A DNA stretch of 5,056 nucleotides from S012-113 sp965368405 (GTDB taxonomy: Bacteria; Bacteroidota; Bacteroidia; Cytophagales; Cyclobacteriaceae): contig CBDUMS010000137.1 in NCBI GenBank assembly GCA_965368405.1, positions 1-5,056 on the forward strand, in the 5' to 3' direction. The translations under genes and the position numbers were made by a program. The notes under the pieces are model-generated. The model was given only the letters and a program-made list of their open reading frames with translations, had not been told where the DNA came from and made no database searches. Below, in pieces: positions 1-5,056 of the stretch. The stretch's first letter is position 1. Each line of letters starts with the position of its first letter.

Positions 1-1
1 C

Positions 2-33
2 AAAAAAAGAGACTGCCTTTGCAGACAGTCTCT
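2..33 (-). terminator. Intrinsic terminator of the sucC-tRNA-Arg unit
   Basis: On the minus strand an 8-bp perfect stem (AGAGACTG pairing with CAGTCTCT, positions 33-26 and 15-8) closes a 10-nt loop and runs directly into a tract of six T residues (7-2). This is the classic Rho-independent layout. It starts 2 nt after the tRNA discriminator base, so it most likely ends the transcript carrying sucC and the tRNA. The loop contains a competing CTGC/GCAG pairing, so the fold may rearrange slightly. Confidence 0.9.
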
Positions 34-35
34 AG

Positions 36-109
36 CGCACACGGAAGGACTCGAACCCTCAACCCTCGGAGCCGAAATCCGATATTCTATCCAATTGAAC
101 TACGTGTGC
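36..109 (-). tRNA. tRNA-Arg, anticodon UCG
   Basis: A full cloverleaf folds on the minus strand. The acceptor stem is GCACACG/CGTGTGC, seven Watson-Crick pairs (109-103 with 43-37). The D arm has a GTTC/GAAT stem and a 9-nt loop with GG. The anticodon stem is TCGGA/TCCGA around a 7-nt loop TTTCGGC, which puts the anticodon TCG at 75-73. The variable loop has 5 nt, and the T arm is GAGGG/CCTTC with loop TTCGAGT. The discriminator is G36. CCA is not encoded, so it must be added after transcription. UCG reads the arginine codon CGA and possibly other CGN codons. The gene lies 9 nt downstream of the sucC stop with a terminator just beyond, so co-transcription with sucC followed by RNase processing is the simplest reading. 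A separate promoter would have to sit inside the end of sucC. Confidence 0.96.
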
Positions 110-118
110 ATTGTATTC

Positions 119-1309
119 TTAGGCTACGGCCTGACGTACCTTATCGGCCGCATCTTTCAACACTACGGCAGAGGTTACTTTTAAGCCGGAGTCTTCTATA
201 ATTTTCGCGCCTTCTTCAGCATTGGTGCCTTGAAGTCTTACAATAATTGGGATTTTGATATCGCCGACATTTTTGTAGGCATCTACAACACCTTGAGCTA
301 CTCTATCGCAACGAACGATACCACCAAAAATATTGATGAGAATTGCTTGAACATTTTCTTCTTTCAAAATAATCCTGAAACCGGCCTCAACTGTCTCAGC
401 ATTTGCACTACCCCCAACATCAAGGAAGTTAGCCGGCTCACCACCCGAGAGTTTAATGATATCCATGGTAGCCATTGCCAGTCCAGCACCATTTACCATG
501 CAACCAACATTTCCGTCGAGTCGCACATAGTTAAGGTCGTTCTCTCCGGCTTCAACTTCCAAAGGATCTTCCTCCGTTAAATCACGCAGTTCTAACAGAT
601 CGCGATGTCTGAATAAAGCGTTATCATCAAGATTTACCTTAGCATCTACAGCTAAAATCTTATTATCAGAGGTTTTAAGAACAGGGTTGATCTCAAACAT
701 CGAAGAGTCGGTAGCTTCATAAGCATCATATAGGCTGAATATAAATTTAACCATTTCCTTAAAGGCTTGCCCTTCTAAGCCAAGGGCAAATGCCACTTTT
801 CGAGCTTGAAATCCTTGTAAACCTACGCGAGGATCAATCCATTCTTTAACTATTTTCTCAGGAGTCTCTGCAGCGACAGTTTCGATATCCATCCCGCCTT
901 CTGTCGACGCCATAATAACGTTACAACCTTTCGCTCTGTCTAAAAGAATACCCAAATAGTACTCCTTAGGCTCGCTCTCTCCTGGATAATAAACATCCTC
1001 AGCAATTAATACCTTGTTTACGCGCTTGCCTTCAGGGCCAGTTTGGTGCGTAATTAATTGCATACCTAAAATCTGATCCGACAAGGTAAGTACTTCATCG
1101 GTGCTTTTAGCGAGTTTCACTCCACCGCCTTTGCCACGACCGCCTGCATGAATCTGTGCCTTAACCACATACCATTCAGTACCAGTTTCTTTATTTAATT
1201 CCTTTGCAGCTTTTACAGCTTTCTCTTTGGAATCTGCAACAATACCCCGTTGGATTCTAACTCCAAAGGTCGCTAAAAGGTCTTTTGCCTGATATTCATG
1301 AATGTTCAT
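119..1309 (-). CDS. sucC: Succinyl-CoA synthetase (ADP-forming), beta subunit
   Basis: SucC is the beta subunit of the cytoplasmic TCA-cycle enzyme that converts succinyl-CoA to succinate with formation of ATP or GTP; it works with the alpha subunit SucD, which carries the phosphorylated histidine. The 396-residue product is close to the usual family length (about 390) and starts with the family-typical MNIHEYQAKDLL. An N-terminal ATP-grasp domain occupies about residues 1-240. It shows the glycine-rich nucleotide loop HAGGRGKGGGVK (54-65) and the metal/nucleotide residues E206 and N208 in FEINPV and D222 in VDAK. The C-terminal CoA-ligase domain (about 255-390) contains GCMVNGAGLAMATMD (269-283) and NIFGGIVRCD (326-335). 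The start at 1309 is fixed by the conserved N-terminus; no Shine-Dalgarno sequence is seen. sucD is not in the window and cannot be immediately downstream, because the tRNA and terminator follow. All visible key residues are intact. Confidence 0.98.
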   Translation of the reverse strand: MNIHEYQAKDLLATFGVRIQRGIVADSKEKAVKAAKELNKETGTEWYVVKAQIHAGGRGKGGGVKLAKSTDEVLTLSDQILGMQLITHQTGPEGKRVNKVLIAEDVYYPGESEPKEYYLGILLDRAKGCNVIMASTEGGMDIETVAAETPEKIVKEWIDPRVGLQGFQARKVAFALGLEGQAFKEMVKFIFSLYDAYEATDSSMFEINPVLKTSDNKILAVDAKVNLDDNALFRHRDLLELRDLTEEDPLEVEAGENDLNYVRLDGNVGCMVNGAGLAMATMDIIKLSGGEPANFLDVGGSANAETVEAGFRIILKEENVQAILINIFGGIVRCDRVAQGVVDAYKNVGDIKIPIIVRLQGTNAEEGAKIIEDSGLKVTSAVVLKDAADKVRQAVA

Positions 1310-1354
1310 AACAGAATGGTTCTTATCTGAAAAATAGTTTTATTAATAGTTGTG

Positions 1355-1385
1355 CGAAGGTACTTAGATTGACTTGATATTTCAA
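1355..1385 (-). promoter_or_regulatory. Candidate Bacteroidota-type promoter for sucC
   Basis: Reading the minus strand, TACCTTCG (1362-1355) matches the Bacteroidota -7 consensus TAnnTTTG at all but one fixed position. A TTG (1385-1383) lies 20 nt upstream, about the spacing expected for the -33 element. Transcription would start near 1347-1350 and leave a leader of about 40 nt before the sucC ATG. The match is imperfect and the region is AT-rich, so this is an inference. Confidence 0.4.
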
Positions 1386-1483
1386 GAGTCCGAAAAAATT
1401 TACCTTGGAGATCTTAAACATTAAAAGTTAATCACGAGTTTATATTTTAATGAAGAGGACTCTCATTACCCAAGACAATTTCT

Positions 1484-1491
1484 TATGTTTG
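1484..1491 (+). promoter_or_regulatory. Exact TAnnTTTG match overlapping the first lolD ATG
   Basis: TATGTTTG matches the Bacteroidota -7 consensus exactly and overlaps the ATG at 1485. If used, transcription would begin close to the second in-frame ATG at 1497 and give a nearly leaderless mRNA for the shorter protein. No TTG is visible about 20 nt upstream, so the -33 half is missing and this may be a chance match inside coding sequence. It matters mainly because it bears on which start codon is real. Confidence 0.2.
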
Positions 1492-2162
1492 AATTCATGT
1501 CAGGAGGACCCATCTTAACTGCGGAGAACATCCATAAGGCTTACGGAGAGATCGAAGTCTTAAAAGGGATTAATTTATCCGTTGCCGAAGGTGAAATCAT
1601 ATCGATTGTTGGGGCTTCGGGCGCTGGTAAAAGTACATTATTACATATCCTCGGAAGTTTGGATAAGCCAGATGATGGCAAGCTAACCATCGATGGTGAG
1701 GCAGTAGAAAAACTCAGCAGAAATAAGTTGTCGGGGTTTCGCAACCAGAAAATTGGTTTTGTATTTCAGTTTCATAATTTGCTACCCGAATTTACCGCTA
1801 TGGAGAATGTATGCATTCCCGGTTATATTGGTAAGCGCAAGCAATCGGAAGTAGAAGAGCAGGCCCTTGACTTGCTCAATTTGCTAGGCCTCAGCGATCG
1901 AAAAGACCATAAACCATCACAGTTATCTGGAGGCGAGCAGCAGCGCACCGCGGTTGCCAGGGCATTGGTCAATAACCCTAAAATTGTATTTGCCGATGAG
2001 CCGAGTGGTAACCTGGATTCTCAGAATGCGGAAGAATTACATAAGCTATTTTTTGATCTACGAACACAACTTAACCTAAGTTTTGTAATCGTTACGCACA
2101 ACCCTGATCTGGCTAAAATGGCCGACCGAAAGCTCACGATAGAAGACGGCAAAATCCTTTAA
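1485..2162 (+). CDS. lolD: LolD-type ABC transporter ATP-binding protein
   Basis: This is a cytoplasmic nucleotide-binding subunit of the LolD/MacB-like ABC class. LolD powers the LolC/E inner-membrane complex that releases lipoproteins for transfer to the outer membrane. The 225-residue protein is a single complete ATPase domain: Walker A GASGAGKST (43-51), Q-loop glutamine Q95 in FQFHNLLPEFTA, signature LSGGEQQR (147-154), Walker B IVFADEP (167-173) with catalytic E172, D-loop GNLD (175-178) and switch histidine H205. The Q-loop segment FQFHNLLPEFTAMENV closely resembles the LolD sequence, which favours LolD over FtsE or MacB. No permease is adjacent; the next gene is an unrelated transporter, overlapping by one base. 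The start could also be the in-frame ATG at 1497 (MSGGPIL); both give a normal N-terminal length. LolD is likely, but substrate assignment within this class from sequence alone is not certain. Confidence 0.88.
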   Translation: MFEFMSGGPILTAENIHKAYGEIEVLKGINLSVAEGEIISIVGASGAGKSTLLHILGSLDKPDDGKLTIDGEAVEKLSRNKLSGFRNQKIGFVFQFHNLLPEFTAMENVCIPGYIGKRKQSEVEEQALDLLNLLGLSDRKDHKPSQLSGGEQQRTAVARALVNNPKIVFADEPSGNLDSQNAEELHKLFFDLRTQLNLSFVIVTHNPDLAKMADRKLTIEDGKIL

Positions 2163-3025
2163 TGAAAAATAGAGGGGTTTATTTCATGGTATTGGCAACA
2201 ATGTTTTTTGCTATAATGAACATTATGGTAAAATACATACCCCGGATCGGAGCCGTAGAAATTGTATTCTTTCGATCTGTCGTATCCCTTGCCATGAGTT
2301 ATACCGTCTTGAAATCCAAGGGTATTTCAGTTTGGGGAACTAATAAAAAATGGCTGATCATTCGTGGTATAGCGGGGTCAATTGGATTACTCTGTTTTTT
2401 TGCTACCATTAAAATGATGCCGCTGGGATCCGCTATTGCTATTCAATACTTGTCACCAATTTTTACCGCATTACTCGGCATTTATCTTGTTAAAGAAAAA
2501 GTAAAACCGGTGCAATGGATCTTCTTTGCAATGGCTTTTGCTGGTGTGGTGGCGATTCAGGGATTCGACCCCAGAGTTACCAGTATCCAAGTGCTTATCG
2601 GAGTTATGGGAGCGTTAGGGGCAGGGCTAGCCTATAATAGTATTCGAAGATTGAAAGATGGTGAGCACCCATTGGTTATTATCTTTTATTTTCCACTAGT
2701 AACAATACCCATTACTGGAATTTATCTGTTAGGCGGGTGGGTAACGCCTACTTTATTCGAAGTTAGTATGTTAATTGGCATTGGTGTGGTAACACAATTT
2801 GCGCAGTTTTTTATGACCAAAGCCTATCAGTCAGATACCTTGTCCAAGATTTCCCCTATTCAATATATTGGAATTGTCTTTGCCATAGCAGCCGGATACT
2901 TCCTGTTTGATGAATCATACGATTTTGATTCTGCCCTCGGTATTATCTTGATTATCATAGCGGTTATCTTTAACGTTTGGTATAAGAACCGCAGTGAAAA
3001 GTTGATAAATACCCAAAATGATTAA
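2162..3025 (+). CDS. EamA/DMT-family membrane transporter
   Basis: This is an inner-membrane protein of the drug/metabolite transporter superfamily (EamA domains). Members export or import small metabolites; the substrate here cannot be told from sequence. The 287 residues hold about ten hydrophobic helices (roughly 6-24, 31-50, 64-82, 89-110, 116-134, 141-161, 170-190, 198-218, 228-249, 256-274), arranged as two five-helix repeats, with a basic C-terminal tail (KNRSEK). The first repeat has the family pattern: R38 in FFRSVVS, R68 in RGIAGSIGLL, then MPLGSAIAIQYLSPIFTALL (86-105) and the KEKV turn (111-114). The second repeat has the matching ISPIQYIGIVFAIAAGYFLFDE (230-251). The ATG shares its A with the last base of the upstream ATPase stop (TAATG), which suggests translational coupling. 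It has no resemblance to LolC/E, so it is not that ATPase's permease. Confidence 0.93.
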   Translation: MKNRGVYFMVLATMFFAIMNIMVKYIPRIGAVEIVFFRSVVSLAMSYTVLKSKGISVWGTNKKWLIIRGIAGSIGLLCFFATIKMMPLGSAIAIQYLSPIFTALLGIYLVKEKVKPVQWIFFAMAFAGVVAIQGFDPRVTSIQVLIGVMGALGAGLAYNSIRRLKDGEHPLVIIFYFPLVTIPITGIYLLGGWVTPTLFEVSMLIGIGVVTQFAQFFMTKAYQSDTLSKISPIQYIGIVFAIAAGYFLFDESYDFDSALGIILIIIAVIFNVWYKNRSEKLINTQND

Positions 3026-3033
3026 TATTTTTG
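3002..3033 (+). promoter_or_regulatory. Candidate Bacteroidota-type promoter for yebC
   Basis: TATTTTTG (3026-3033) matches the -7 consensus TAnnTTTG exactly and begins one base after the transporter stop codon. A TTG at 3002-3004 lies 21 nt upstream, in the last codons of the transporter gene. Transcription would start near 3039, leaving a leader of about 20 nt before the yebC ATG. It would let yebC be expressed apart from lolD and the transporter. The spacing is at the upper end of what is expected. Confidence 0.42.
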
Positions 3034-3047
3034 GGAACTACTACTAA

Positions 3048-3065
3048 ATGAATGAACCTATATGA
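3048..3065 (+). other. Five-codon mini-ORF (MNEPI) ending on the yebC start
   Basis: ATG AAT GAA CCT ATA TGA is a complete mini-ORF in a different frame from yebC. Its TGA (3063-3065) overlaps the yebC ATG (3062-3064) as ATGA, the arrangement that commonly supports stop-restart coupling. If the candidate promoter upstream is real, the mini-ORF would start about ten bases into the transcript. No ribosome-binding sequence is evident, and an ORF this short can easily arise by chance, so translation is speculative. Confidence 0.22.
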
Positions 3066-3805
3066 GTGGACATAGTAAATGGAGCACGATAAAGCACAAG
3101 AAGGGTGCCTTGGATAAGAAGCGAGGAAAAATCTTTACTAAGCTCATTAAAGAGATAACTGTTGCCGCTAAAGAAGGCGGGGCAGATCCGGAAATGAATC
3201 CAAGGTTGCGTCTGGCAGTATCCAATGCCAAGGCGAAAAATATGCCCAAGGATACCATTGAGCGAGCGATAAAAAAGGTCGCCGGCGGAGAAGCAGAAGA
3301 CTATCAGGAAACTACTTATGAAGGCTATGCCTCGAATGGTGTTGCTGTTTTTGTTGAGTGCACGACCGATAACCTAAATCGTACTGTAGCCTCTGTTCGG
3401 TCTATTTTCAATAAGGGTGGTGGAGCACTCGGCACCAATGGTTCTTTAGAATTCATTTTCGATCGTAAAGGAGTGTTTAATTTACCTTTACCCGATGGTG
3501 CTGATATCGATGATCTCACCCTTGAGCTAATCGATGGCGGGGCCGAAGACGTGGAGGTAGAAGATGGCAATATGAATATTACTTGTGCAATGGAAGATTT
3601 CGGTAATATGCAGAAGAAGTTGGATGAGTTAAAACTGGAAGCAGAAAATGCTGAATTGGAGCGAATCCCTAACACAAGCGTTAGCCTTTCCGATGAAGAT
3701 TTTGCCAAAGTGATGAAGACTATTGACGCATTGGAAGATGACGATGATGTGCAGAAAGTCTTTCATAATATCGAAGCCACCGACGCACAATTCGATTCTC
3801 TTTAA
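3062..3805 (+). CDS. yebC: YebC/PmpR family protein (TACO1 homologue)
   Basis: This cytoplasmic protein family was long annotated as transcriptional regulators; later work on bacterial and mitochondrial (TACO1) members points to a ribosome-associated role in relieving stalls at difficult, proline-rich stretches. At 247 residues it has the usual length. It opens with the hallmark MSGHSKWSTIKHKKGALDKK and GKIFTKLIKEI (22-32). These are followed by GADPEMNPRLRLAV (40-53), NMPKDTIERAIKK (60-72), YEGYASNGVAV (86-96) and the segment 102-137 containing TDNLNRTV, GGGALGTNGS and FDRKG. The C-terminal ALEDDDDVQKVFHN (223-236) is also conserved. The start is fixed by MSGHSKW; no other ATG is in frame nearby. 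It lies 36 nt after the transporter gene on the same strand and is not next to ruvC, its neighbour in many proteobacteria. I cannot tell from sequence whether it acts on translation, transcription or both. Confidence 0.97.
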   Translation: MSGHSKWSTIKHKKGALDKKRGKIFTKLIKEITVAAKEGGADPEMNPRLRLAVSNAKAKNMPKDTIERAIKKVAGGEAEDYQETTYEGYASNGVAVFVECTTDNLNRTVASVRSIFNKGGGALGTNGSLEFIFDRKGVFNLPLPDGADIDDLTLELIDGGAEDVEVEDGNMNITCAMEDFGNMQKKLDELKLEAENAELERIPNTSVSLSDEDFAKVMKTIDALEDDDDVQKVFHNIEATDAQFDSL

Positions 3806-3828
3806 ATCTCAACTTAGAATTGTCTGAA

Positions 3829-3849
3829 AGATCCAATTTCTTTGGATTT
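3829..3849. other. Weak hairpin after yebC
   Basis: ATCCAA (3831-3836) and TTGGAT (3842-3847) form a perfect 6-bp stem around a 5-nt loop, extendable by one G-T and one A-T pair. It lies 24 nt after the yebC stop. It is followed by TTTATA rather than a clean T tract, so it is at best a weak terminator or a transcript-stabilising hairpin. Confidence 0.3.
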
Positions 3850-3871
3850 ATAGAACCATTATCTCGAAACA

Positions 3872-3885
3872 TGGGTTATAACCCA
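3872..3885. promoter_or_regulatory. Perfect 14-bp palindrome, candidate operator
   Basis: TGGGTTATAACCCA is an uninterrupted perfect palindrome ending 13 nt before the ATG of the thioredoxin-like gene. Its size and symmetry fit a binding site for a dimeric regulator, and its position fits control of that gene. As RNA it would make a poor hairpin, because little or no loop remains, which favours a DNA-level role. I do not recognise the motif as a known operator, and no regulator gene is nearby. Confidence 0.35.
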
Positions 3886-3898
3886 AATAATCTAGATA

Positions 3899-4516
3899 AT
3901 GATTGCAGCACCACAACTATTAGTTAAGGAGAGGATAGAAGAGGCTTATAGCTATAACGACTATCGACTATTGATGGCAGAGCTAAAGGCAACGCAAGCC
4001 TCTACTGGGCCACTTCAAAATGAAGATATGGCCTACTATACTTCATTGAATCATCAACGAATGAAGCGGCTCGATAAGACCGTGAAGATAAATGACTCTT
4101 TAGCTCGCTTGATCGAAAGCATTGATTCGCCCCAATCCTGGGTTGTACTAACGGAATCTTGGTGTGGTGACGCCGCTCAGGCGCTCCCTGTGATGCAGAA
4201 ACTTGTTGAACTCAATAGGAGGATAGACTTTAGTTTATTACTTCGTGATGAGAATCCAGATATTATGGATAATTATCTAACGAACTGTAGCCGGTCTATC
4301 CCTAAGCTTATTATTTATAATGAACAACATGAAGAGCTCGGAACCTGGGGCCCGAGACCGGTAGAATTGCAAACGATTTACGATAGCTGGAGAGCCAATC
4401 CTGATAATGTGCCATATAAGGAATTCAATATCACGCTTCAAAAGTGGTATACATCAGATAAAACTCAAGCCATCCAAAAGGAGTTAGAGGCTTTATTGAA
4501 GGGTATTTTGGAATAG
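3899..4516 (+). CDS. Thioredoxin-fold protein with single active-site Cys (WCGDA)
   Basis: The 205-residue protein looks like a cytoplasmic member of the thioredoxin superfamily (Thioredoxin_9-like), with no signal peptide or membrane segment. A helical N-terminal extension (about 1-75) precedes a thioredoxin core: strand SWVVLTE (80-86), active-site segment SWCGDAAQALPVMQKL (87-102), strand FSLLLRDEN (111-119) and the cis-proline motif SIPKLIIY (133-140, P135), then a charged C-terminal helix. The usual CxxC is replaced by C89-G-D-A92, so the resolving cysteine is missing; the only other cysteine is C130. Classical dithiol reductase activity is therefore unlikely, while a monothiol, peroxidase-like or non-redox role remains possible. 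I recognise WCGDAAQ from uncharacterised Bacteroidota proteins, so the change appears to be a family trait rather than a local mutation. The gene stands alone, convergent with gapA, behind a 14-bp palindrome. The cellular role is unknown. Confidence 0.85.
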   Translation: MIAAPQLLVKERIEEAYSYNDYRLLMAELKATQASTGPLQNEDMAYYTSLNHQRMKRLDKTVKINDSLARLIESIDSPQSWVVLTESWCGDAAQALPVMQKLVELNRRIDFSLLLRDENPDIMDNYLTNCSRSIPKLIIYNEQHEELGTWGPRPVELQTIYDSWRANPDNVPYKEFNITLQKWYTSDKTQAIQKELEALLKGILE

Positions 4517-4563
4517 AGTACAGGGTGAGGTCCTAAAGAAATAGAGGTTAATAAAAATGGATT

Positions 4564-4600
4564 AAAAAAATAGCCCTAACATGTTGTTAAGGCTATTTTA
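4564..4600. terminator. Bidirectional intrinsic terminator between convergent genes
   Basis: AAAATAGCC (4567-4575) pairs with GGCTATTTT (4591-4599), giving nine perfect pairs. After one C-A mismatch, TAACA/TGTTA adds five more pairs under a 3-nt loop. On the minus strand the stem ends in an unbroken run of seven T residues (4570-4564), so it should terminate gapA efficiently. On the plus strand four T residues then AG follow, giving weaker termination of the thioredoxin-like gene. A second small hairpin (AGAGA/TCTCT, 4604-4618) lies between it and the gapA stop. The rest of the 4517-4625 gap shows nothing recognisable. Confidence 0.9.
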
Positions 4601-4625
4601 GTTAGAGATAAATTCTCTTTCTTAT

Positions 4626-5056
4626 TTAAGAAATCTTCTTGATTAAATCGGCAGCTCTATTTGAATAGCCTGCTTCGTTATCATACCACCCAACAACTTT
4701 TACGAGATTACCGTTCGCAGAAGTCATTAGCGAATCGAAAATACAGGAGTGTGGGTTTCCTACGATATCAATTGAGACAATTGGATCTTCGGTATACTCT
4801 AAGACACCTTTCATTGGCCCGTTTGCAGCAGCTTTCATGGCAGTATTTATTTCAGCAGCCGTAGCTTCTTTCTTAAGGATAACCGTAAGGTCAGTTAATG
4901 AGCCATCCGGAATAGGCACACGCATTGCACATCCATCTAATTTACCTTGTAGGTGTGGCAATACCAGTCCAACTGCTTTAGCGGCACCGGTAGATGTAGG
5001 TACAATTGAATACGCTGCAGCACGTGCTCTACGAAGGTCCTTATGTGGTGAATCCT
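4626..5056 (-). CDS. gapA: Glyceraldehyde-3-phosphate dehydrogenase, C-terminal part
   Basis: This cytoplasmic glycolytic enzyme oxidises glyceraldehyde-3-phosphate to 1,3-bisphosphoglycerate with NAD(P) and phosphate. The window holds only the last 142 full codons; the N-terminal nucleotide-binding domain and catalytic cysteine lie beyond the right edge. The visible part reads in frame from the edge without a break: DSPHKDLRRARAAA, then the phosphate-binding VPTSTGAAKAV, then MRVPIPDGSLTDLT with the conserved arginine (equivalent to R231 in standard numbering), NPHSCIFDSLMT, and WYDNEAGYSNR with the conserved asparagine (about N313) near the cofactor site. The protein ends in DLIKKIS, typical of the family. 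Cofactor preference and the glycolytic versus gluconeogenic isoform cannot be judged without the N-terminus. It converges on the thioredoxin-like gene across a strong shared terminator. Confidence 0.97.
   Translation of the reverse strand, partial: DSPHKDLRRARAAAYSIVPTSTGAAKAVGLVLPHLQGKLDGCAMRVPIPDGSLTDLTVILKKEATAAEINTAMKAAANGPMKGVLEYTEDPIVSIDIVGNPHSCIFDSLMTSANGNLVKVVGWYDNEAGYSNRAADLIKKIS

Noticed and set aside
19..201. Plus-strand open frame of 60 codons across the tRNA and the end of sucC
   Set aside because: It runs antisense through a tRNA gene and a conserved coding region; no protein features.
230..580. Plus-strand open frame of 116 codons
   Set aside because: It lies entirely inside sucC on the opposite strand, has no recognisable domain, and sucC is unambiguous here.
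1374..1387. Short inverted repeat CTTGA-TATT-TCAAG in the sucC/lolD divergent region
   Set aside because: The arms are only 5 bp in AT-rich sequence, and it overlaps the possible sucC -33 element, so it is too weak to call an operator.
1385..1463. Separated inverted pair AGAGTCC (1385-1391) and GGACTCT (1457-1463)
   Set aside because: Seven matching bases about 65 nt apart are expected fairly often by chance; no further pairing supports a loop or paired operator.
3325..3708. Minus-strand open frame of 127 codons
   Set aside because: It is antisense to yebC with a serine/proline-rich, low-complexity product typical of a reverse-frame shadow.
3891..3896. TCTAGA palindrome next to the thioredoxin-like start codon
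   Set aside because: A 6-bp palindrome is common by chance and adds nothing to the 14-bp palindrome beside it.
4661..4864. Plus-strand open frame of 67 codons within gapA
   Set aside because: It is antisense to clearly conserved GAPDH sequence and has no family features.

Overview
The window looks like an ordinary chromosomal segment of a member of the Bacteroidota. This rests on three things: the close Bacteroidota-style SucC and GAPDH sequences, a thioredoxin-fold protein with the WCGDAAQ motif that I associate with this phylum, and start codons without convincing Shine-Dalgarno sequences but with several TAnnTTTG-like -7 elements. Base composition is moderate to AT-leaning and the intergenic gaps are short. 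I cannot place it below phylum level with confidence.

Layout, left to right. (1) A minus-strand unit reads leftward: sucC (succinyl-CoA synthetase beta subunit), then 9 nt later a tRNA-Arg with anticodon UCG, then an intrinsic terminator starting 2 nt after the tRNA 3' end. (2) A 175-nt divergent intergenic region (1310-1484) holds a plausible sucC promoter and little else. (3) A plus-strand run follows: a LolD-type ABC ATPase, a ten-helix EamA/DMT transporter whose ATG overlaps the ATPase stop codon, then yebC 36 nt later. yebC has a candidate promoter at the end of the transporter gene and a 5-codon mini-ORF ending on its start codon. (4) After a 93-nt gap containing a weak hairpin and a perfect 14-bp palindrome comes a thioredoxin-fold protein with only one active-site cysteine. 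(5) A strong bidirectional hairpin terminator separates it from the convergent 3' part of a glyceraldehyde-3-phosphate dehydrogenase gene, which runs off the right edge. No stretch longer than 300 bases lacks a gene.

The genes are mostly housekeeping: TCA cycle (sucC), glycolysis (gapA), translation (tRNA, yebC), lipoprotein trafficking (lolD) and small-molecule transport (EamA). They do not form one evident pathway. I see no mobile element, CRISPR array, phage, toxin-antitoxin or defence genes, and no evidence of an undescribed system. The points worth a second look are architectural: the sucC-tRNA dicistron, the LolD ATPase separated from its permease and coupled to an EamA transporter, the leader mini-ORF at yebC, the palindrome before the thioredoxin-like gene, and that protein's missing second cysteine.
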